DNA from: Pseudomonas vancouverensis
GTDB taxonomy: Bacteria; Pseudomonadota; Gammaproteobacteria; Pseudomonadales; Pseudomonadaceae
Direction: 5' to 3'
DNA: 64,000 bases
Assembly (NCBI RefSeq): GCF_004348895.1
Contig: NZ_RRZK01000035.1
Coordinates: 62,001-126,000 of the forward strand
A program made the position numbers and the translations under genes. The notes below the pieces were generated by a model, which was given only the letters and a program-made list of their open reading frames with translations, ran no database searches and was not told where the DNA came from. Shown here one piece after another: positions 59,993-64,000 of the stretch. Numbering within the stretch: the first letter of the stretch is position 1; each line of letters begins with the position of its first letter.

Positions 59993-60856
59993 TCAAGGCT
60001 TGTTAGCCAATTCCTCCAGATGATCCTCCACCTCGGCGGGCTTGAGCACCAGCACATCGCTTTCCACAGCATCGAGCACCACCTCGGCGGTGTTACCGAT
60101 CAGCGCCCCCGACAGCCCGGTACGCGCCACTGTGCCGATCACCAGCACCGCCGCTTGCAGTTTGTGCACCATGAACGGAATCAGCACATCCGCCGGCCCT
60201 TCCTCGATATGCAAATGTTCATCGTCTATGTCGAACTCGGCCTGGAACGTCCGGCATTGTTCGCGATAACGCGCTTCGATGGTTTCCTTGAGCTGGAAAG
60301 TCGGGTCAGCGGAGGACAGCATTGGCGAGGGGTGGGCGCTGATCACATGCAGGTGCGCCTTGGCCAGGCTGGCGATGTCATAACCGTGGTCGATGATTAG
60401 AACGTGCAGATGGCGGTGTTCAAGATCGGAATTGCCGACGTCCACTGCCGCAAGAATCACCTTGTCCTTCCAGGAACCGGCGGTTTTCACCAGCAACACC
60501 GGCGATGGGCAATGGCGCAGCAGTTTCCAGTCCTCCGGCGTCAGCAGGGCTTTTTTCAGCGAGCTGTCGGGCAGGTGTTGCTTGACCACCAGTCCGCAAC
60601 CTTCGGCCTGTTGCACATCGATAATGGTTTTGTGCAGGCTGTCGTTCCACGCCTGTTCGGTGGTGACGCTGTACCCGTCCTCGAGCAAGGCGGCCTTGAG
60701 CACACTCAGCATGGCGCTGCGATCATGCCGGGGATCGCACACCAGCAGGTGCAGGTGCGCCTGGGTCACGCCAGCAATCAGCTTCGCCCGTTTGAGCGCC
60801 AGGCTTTCCGTGTGTTCGGGTTCGATGACCACCAGAATGCTGCGAATGGCTTGCAT
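59993..60856 (-). CDS. Tandem universal stress protein
   Basis: A 287-residue protein with two Usp domains, about residues 1-145 and 150-280. The second carries the ATP-type signature VLVIGTVARTGLSGALIGNTAEVVL; the first has a degenerate version. Such proteins occur under stationary-phase or anaerobic stress in Pseudomonas. The start at 60856 (MQAIRSILV) has GGAG about 8 bp before. Confidence 0.85.
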   Translation of the reverse strand: MQAIRSILVVIEPEHTESLALKRAKLIAGVTQAHLHLLVCDPRHDRSAMLSVLKAALLEDGYSVTTEQAWNDSLHKTIIDVQQAEGCGLVVKQHLPDSSLKKALLTPEDWKLLRHCPSPVLLVKTAGSWKDKVILAAVDVGNSDLEHRHLHVLIIDHGYDIASLAKAHLHVISAHPSPMLSSADPTFQLKETIEARYREQCRTFQAEFDIDDEHLHIEEGPADVLIPFMVHKLQAAVLVIGTVARTGLSGALIGNTAEVVLDAVESDVLVLKPAEVEDHLEELANKP

Positions 60857-61016
60857 GATCGGGATCTCCTGAAAATGAAAAGGCACGGCGTTGCACAACT
60901 ATAGTTGCTGCCCGGCGTTCGGCGACTTGATGCATATCAACGGATGGTGACTGGTGGTCTTCGGGCAGGCCGGTATAATCGGCGCCCTTCGTTTCGAACC
61001 TTTTTCCGTGAGCCCC

Positions 61017-61625
61017 ATGATCCTTCCCGACATTCACGAGTTCCTTGGCTGCCGCACCCCCGATGGCTGGGTTCAAGCCGCACTGGCCGATCAGGAAACC
61101 TTGCTGATCGACCACAAGAACTGCGAATTCAAAGCCGCCAGCACCGCCTTGAGCCTGATCGCCAAGTACCACTCCCATGTCGACCTGATCAACATGATGT
61201 CGCGCCTGGCCCGCGAAGAACTGGTGCACCACGAGCAGGTCATGCGCCTGATGAAGCGGCGCAAGATCGAGCTGCGCCAGCTGTCCGCCGGGCGCTACGC
61301 CTCGGGATTGCGCAAAGTGGTGCGCAGCCACGAGCCGGTGAAGCTGGTCGACACCCTGGTGGTCGGCGCGTTCATCGAGGCGCGCAGTTGCGAACGTTTC
61401 GAGGCGCTGGTGCCGCACCTGGACGAAGAGCTGGGCAAGTTTTATTTCGGACTGCTGAAGAGTGAAGCCCGGCATTTCCAGGGTTACCTGAAACTCGCCT
61501 ACCAGTACGGCGACGCCAAGGACATCGCCCAGGTGATCGACAAGGTTCGCGCAGCCGAGCAGGAGCTGATCGAGTCCCCGGACGTGGAGTTCCGCTTTCA
61601 CAGCGGCGTACCTGCGGCGGCCTGA
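61017..61625 (+). CDS. miaE: tRNA 2-methylthio-N6-isopentenyladenosine-37 hydroxylase MiaE
   Basis: A 202-residue diiron protein of the MiaE family. Iron ligands are in two E-x-x-H-type helices: EELVHHEQVMRLMKRRK (Glu68, His71) and the later EARSCERFEALVPHL and SEARHFQGYLKL helices. It hydroxylates the isopentenyl group of ms2i6A at position 37 of tRNAs reading UNN codons. The start is ATG at 61017; a GTG at 61008 is an alternative. It is followed by a terminator. Confidence 0.93.
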   Translation: MILPDIHEFLGCRTPDGWVQAALADQETLLIDHKNCEFKAASTALSLIAKYHSHVDLINMMSRLAREELVHHEQVMRLMKRRKIELRQLSAGRYASGLRKVVRSHEPVKLVDTLVVGAFIEARSCERFEALVPHLDEELGKFYFGLLKSEARHFQGYLKLAYQYGDAKDIAQVIDKVRAAEQELIESPDVEFRFHSGVPAAA

Positions 61626-61685
61626 GTTCCGCCGGATTCTTTGCAACGCTTTGTTAAAAACTCTTAAGAGTATGAAAGATCACTG

Positions 61686-61711
61686 AAAACCGGCCCTTGA
61701 GGCCGGTTTTT
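61686..61711. terminator. Rho-independent terminator after miaE
   Basis: AAAACCGGCC, loop CTTGA, GGCCGGTTTT, then one more T. A 10-bp stem with A and T tracts on both sides, likely bidirectional. Confidence 0.88.
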
Positions 61712-61790
61712 GCCCTATAGCCTCTGCGTCCGCCGAGCGAATGCCGCCATAATGGCGCCCACTTCAGTCAACGGTTGGCAGATGGTCGTT

Positions 61791-62498
61791 ATGGATAACC
61801 TGGGTTTTGGCAAAGTATTGCTGGTGGAAGATGACGAGAAGCTGTCAGGGCTGATCGCGCATTTCCTGTCCCAACATGGCTTCGAGGTACGCCAGGTCTA
61901 CCGCGGCGATCTGGCGTTCGCCACCTTCCTCGAGTTCAAGCCGAAAGTCGTGGTGCTCGACCTGATGCTCCCGGGCCAGAGCGGCTTGCAGGTGTGCCGG
62001 GAAATTCGCAGCGTCTCCGACACGCCGATTGTCATCCTGACCGCCAAGGAAGACGACCTCGATCACATCCTGGGCCTGGAGTCCGGCGCCGATGACTATG
62101 TGATCAAACCGATCAAACCACCGGTGCTGCTCGCACGTCTGCGTGCCTTGCAACGGCGCCAGGCGCCGGACCCTGCCGTGTGCAGCGCGCTGGAGTTCGG
62201 CCAGTTGAGCATCGACCGCAGTTGCCGCGAAGTTCGCCTGGCGGGCGAGGGCATCGAACTGACCACCATGGAGTTCGAGTTGCTGTGGTTGCTGGCCAGT
62301 GCCGCCGGCAAGATCCTTTCTCGCGATGACATCCTCAATCGTATGCGCGGTATTGCCTTCGACGGGCTCAACCGTAGTGTCGATGTCTACATCAGCAAGC
62401 TGCGCGGCAAGTTGAAGGACAACCCTCGGGAGCCGGTGTGCATCAAGACCATCTGGGGCAAGGGTTATCTGTTCAATCCGTTCGCGTGGGAGCTGTAG
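61791..62498 (+). CDS. rstA: OmpR-family response regulator RstA
   Basis: A 235-residue response regulator: receiver domain with acidic pair in LLVEDDEKL, phospho-acceptor Asp57 in VVVLDLMLPGQ and Lys in YVIKPIKPP; C-terminal winged helix (TTMEFELLWLLASAAGKILS, GLNRSVDVYISKLRGKL). It directly abuts the kinase gene. The ATG at 61791 is preferred; one at 61782 is in frame. Neither has a strong ribosome site. Confidence 0.88.
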   Translation: MDNLGFGKVLLVEDDEKLSGLIAHFLSQHGFEVRQVYRGDLAFATFLEFKPKVVVLDLMLPGQSGLQVCREIRSVSDTPIVILTAKEDDLDHILGLESGADDYVIKPIKPPVLLARLRALQRRQAPDPAVCSALEFGQLSIDRSCREVRLAGEGIELTTMEFELLWLLASAAGKILSRDDILNRMRGIAFDGLNRSVDVYISKLRGKLKDNPREPVCIKTIWGKGYLFNPFAWEL

Positions 62499-63785
62499 AT
62501 GCTGCGCTTATTCCTTGGCTTGTATCTGGTGGCAGCCGTCGGGCTGGTGGCAGCGTTACAAGCGGTTGAGCATACCTTCAACGCTTTGCTCGAAGGCCAG
62601 ATGCAGGCGTACAACCGCGAAGCGGTGCGCGGCCAGGCGTGGACGCTGGTGGAGCAACTGCGCGGGCTCGAAGGTCCGCAGCGTGAACAGCACCTGGAAG
62701 AGTTGCGCCCACATTACGGGCTGGGCCTGAGCCTGGTTCAAGCTGATCAACTGGCCCTCGACGAGCACGAAAAAGCCCTGTTGGCCGACGGTTTGCTGGT
62801 GATCCGTGAGAAGTACACCCAGTTCATCGCCTCGATCGATGGCGGCCCGCAATTGCTCAGTATCAAGTTGCCGGCCGAGCCGAGCCTGATGCCGTTCTAC
62901 ATCACAGCGGCTTACCTGATGCTGGCGGTGCTGGTCGGCATCGTCCTGTATGTCTGGGTCCGGCCGCACTGGCGCGACCTGGAAAAACTGCGCCTGGCAG
63001 CCGAGCGCTTCGGTGACAACGACCTGTCGGCGCGCATCCAGATGTCGAAACGTTCGAACATTCGCGACCTTGCCGAACACTTCAACCTGATGGCGGCGCG
63101 CATCGAGGGGCTGATCGCCAATCAACGCGAACTGACCAATGCGGTGTCCCATGAGCTACGCACACCCATCGCCCGATTGTCGTTCGAACTCGACCAGCTC
63201 AGGCAGCAAACCGACCCCGGCCAGAACCGTGAGCTGATCGCCGACATGTACGCCGACCTGGGGGAGCTGGAGGACATGGTCTCGGAACTGTTGACCTACG
63301 CCAGCCTCGAGCGCGGTGCATCTGTGATTTCCCGGGAGAACATTCAGGCCAGCAGCTGGCTCGACAGCGTGGTTGGCAGCGTGTCGCTGGAAGCCGAGGC
63401 GGCCGGGGTGCAGTTGTTGATCGGTGCGTGCCAGGTGGATGAGGTGCGCATCGAACCGCGCTTCATGGCCCGCGCCGTGATCAACCTGCTGCGCAATGCC
63501 ATTCGTTATGCCGAGCAGCGCGTTGAAGTGTCCCTGGTGCGCATCGGCGATCACTACGAAGTGCGGGTCAATGATGACGGCCCGGGGGTACCGCTGAGTG
63601 GACGGGAGAAAATCTTCGAGCCCTTTGCGCGCCTGGATGCCAGCCGTGACCGGCGTACGGGCGGATTCGGTTTGGGGCTGGCGTTGGTACGTCGGGTGTC
63701 GCAATCCCATGGCGGGTCAGTGGAAGTGGCGGACTCGCCCTGGGGCGGGGCGTCGTTCCGGATGACCTGGGCGCATGCGGACTAG
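62499..63785 (+). CDS. rstB: Sensor histidine kinase RstB
   Basis: A 428-residue membrane kinase: TM1 at about residues 3-21, a periplasmic loop, TM2 at about 131-152, HAMP, HisKA with phosphorylated His218 in AVSHELRTPIARL, and an ATPase domain with N-box NAIRYAEQ, DDGPGVP and GGFGLGLALVRR. Partner of RstA; the start codon follows the rstA stop with no gap. The RstAB signal is not evident from sequence. Confidence 0.9.
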   Translation: MLRLFLGLYLVAAVGLVAALQAVEHTFNALLEGQMQAYNREAVRGQAWTLVEQLRGLEGPQREQHLEELRPHYGLGLSLVQADQLALDEHEKALLADGLLVIREKYTQFIASIDGGPQLLSIKLPAEPSLMPFYITAAYLMLAVLVGIVLYVWVRPHWRDLEKLRLAAERFGDNDLSARIQMSKRSNIRDLAEHFNLMAARIEGLIANQRELTNAVSHELRTPIARLSFELDQLRQQTDPGQNRELIADMYADLGELEDMVSELLTYASLERGASVISRENIQASSWLDSVVGSVSLEAEAAGVQLLIGACQVDEVRIEPRFMARAVINLLRNAIRYAEQRVEVSLVRIGDHYEVRVNDDGPGVPLSGREKIFEPFARLDASRDRRTGGFGLGLALVRRVSQSHGGSVEVADSPWGGASFRMTWAHAD

Positions 63786-63789
63786 ACAC

Positions 63790-63893
63790 TGTGGGAGCGA
63801 GCTTGTCTCCGGGCGGCGATCCGACGATGAGGCCATTGAAGTCACTGCATCGTTGACTGCCAAGTCGCCATCGCGAGCAGGCTCGCTCCCACA
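63790..63893. repeat. REPIN-like inverted REP pair
   Basis: TGTGGGAGCGAGCTTGTCTC at the left and the inverse ending CAGGCTCGCTCCCACA at the right, just downstream of rstB. Confidence 0.85.
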
Positions 63894-64000
63894 GTTGTCG
63901 AAAGCCTTACTACCCCATCAATCACCACCGACCGCCACCACCTTCCTGCGATCCTCGCGAACATCACTGGCCCCTACATGAACGTCCAGTCCGAACTCCT

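Noticed and set aside
63978..64000. Possible start of a new gene (ATG AAC GTC CAG TCC ...)
   Set aside because: Only 23 bases remain in the window and there is no clear ribosome binding site.

Overview
The window is about 64 kb of a GC-rich gamma-proteobacterial chromosome. Gene content, codon use, dense short inverted repeats (GTGGGAGCGAGCTTGCTCGC and GTGGCGAGGGAGCTTGCTCC types) and a DUF1652 protein all point to a Pseudomonas of the fluorescens group. No tRNA, rRNA, CRISPR array, phage or insertion sequence was seen. Most of the window is accessory catabolism. Only the right end (acnB, miaE, rstAB) looks like core genome.

Layout. (1) 1-8.7 kb: an indole-3-acetic acid (auxin) degradation cluster, order iacA(partial)-B-I-H-C-D-E-F, then an AraC regulator, a FixJ/NarL response regulator with no sensor kinase nearby, and a detached iacG. 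(2) 8.7-24.8 kb: an organosulfur acquisition island. It holds an ABC importer without a recognisable binding protein, a TonB receptor, an SsuD-type monooxygenase, three DszB (sulfinate desulfinase)-like proteins, a DszC/SfnB-like monooxygenase, a heterodimeric ABC exporter and a class II aldolase. (3) 24.9-32.6 kb: reductive pyrimidine degradation (preA, preT, dihydropyrimidinase, NCS1 permease, N-carbamoyl amidohydrolase). (4) 32.8-36.8 kb: an 8-oxoguanine-deaminase-like amidohydrolase, an NCS2 purine permease and a COG0523 metallochaperone GTPase. (5) 36.9-46 kb: a UbiX/UbiD pair, two amidohydrolase-2 proteins, two LysR regulators and an isoquinoline-1-oxidoreductase-like molybdoenzyme (two subunits). 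(6) 46-54.4 kb: a PAS-LuxR regulator, small proteins, an SDR plus an APH-like kinase, a D-2-hydroxyacid dehydrogenase, a TetR regulator, a tautomerase and a Ser/Thr transporter. (7) 54.5-63.8 kb: SulP transporter, acnB, DUF1289 protein, Usp protein, miaE, rstA and rstB.

The most striking result is in region 2. Each of its five transcription units is preceded by a sigma-54 type -24/-12 element (consensus TGGCACG-N4-TTGCW, one or two mismatches) and, upstream, by a near-identical 16-bp palindrome TGCTGC-N4-GCAGCA. This ties the outer-membrane receptor, importer, both monooxygenases, all three DszB-like proteins, the exporter and the aldolase into one probable sigma-54/enhancer-binding-protein regulon. 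Two of the three DszB-like proteins keep the Cys/His/Arg arrangement of the DszB active site. The third has Ser in place of the Cys. The island therefore looks like an uncharacterised 4S-like or sulfone/sulfinate desulfurisation system whose substrate is unknown.
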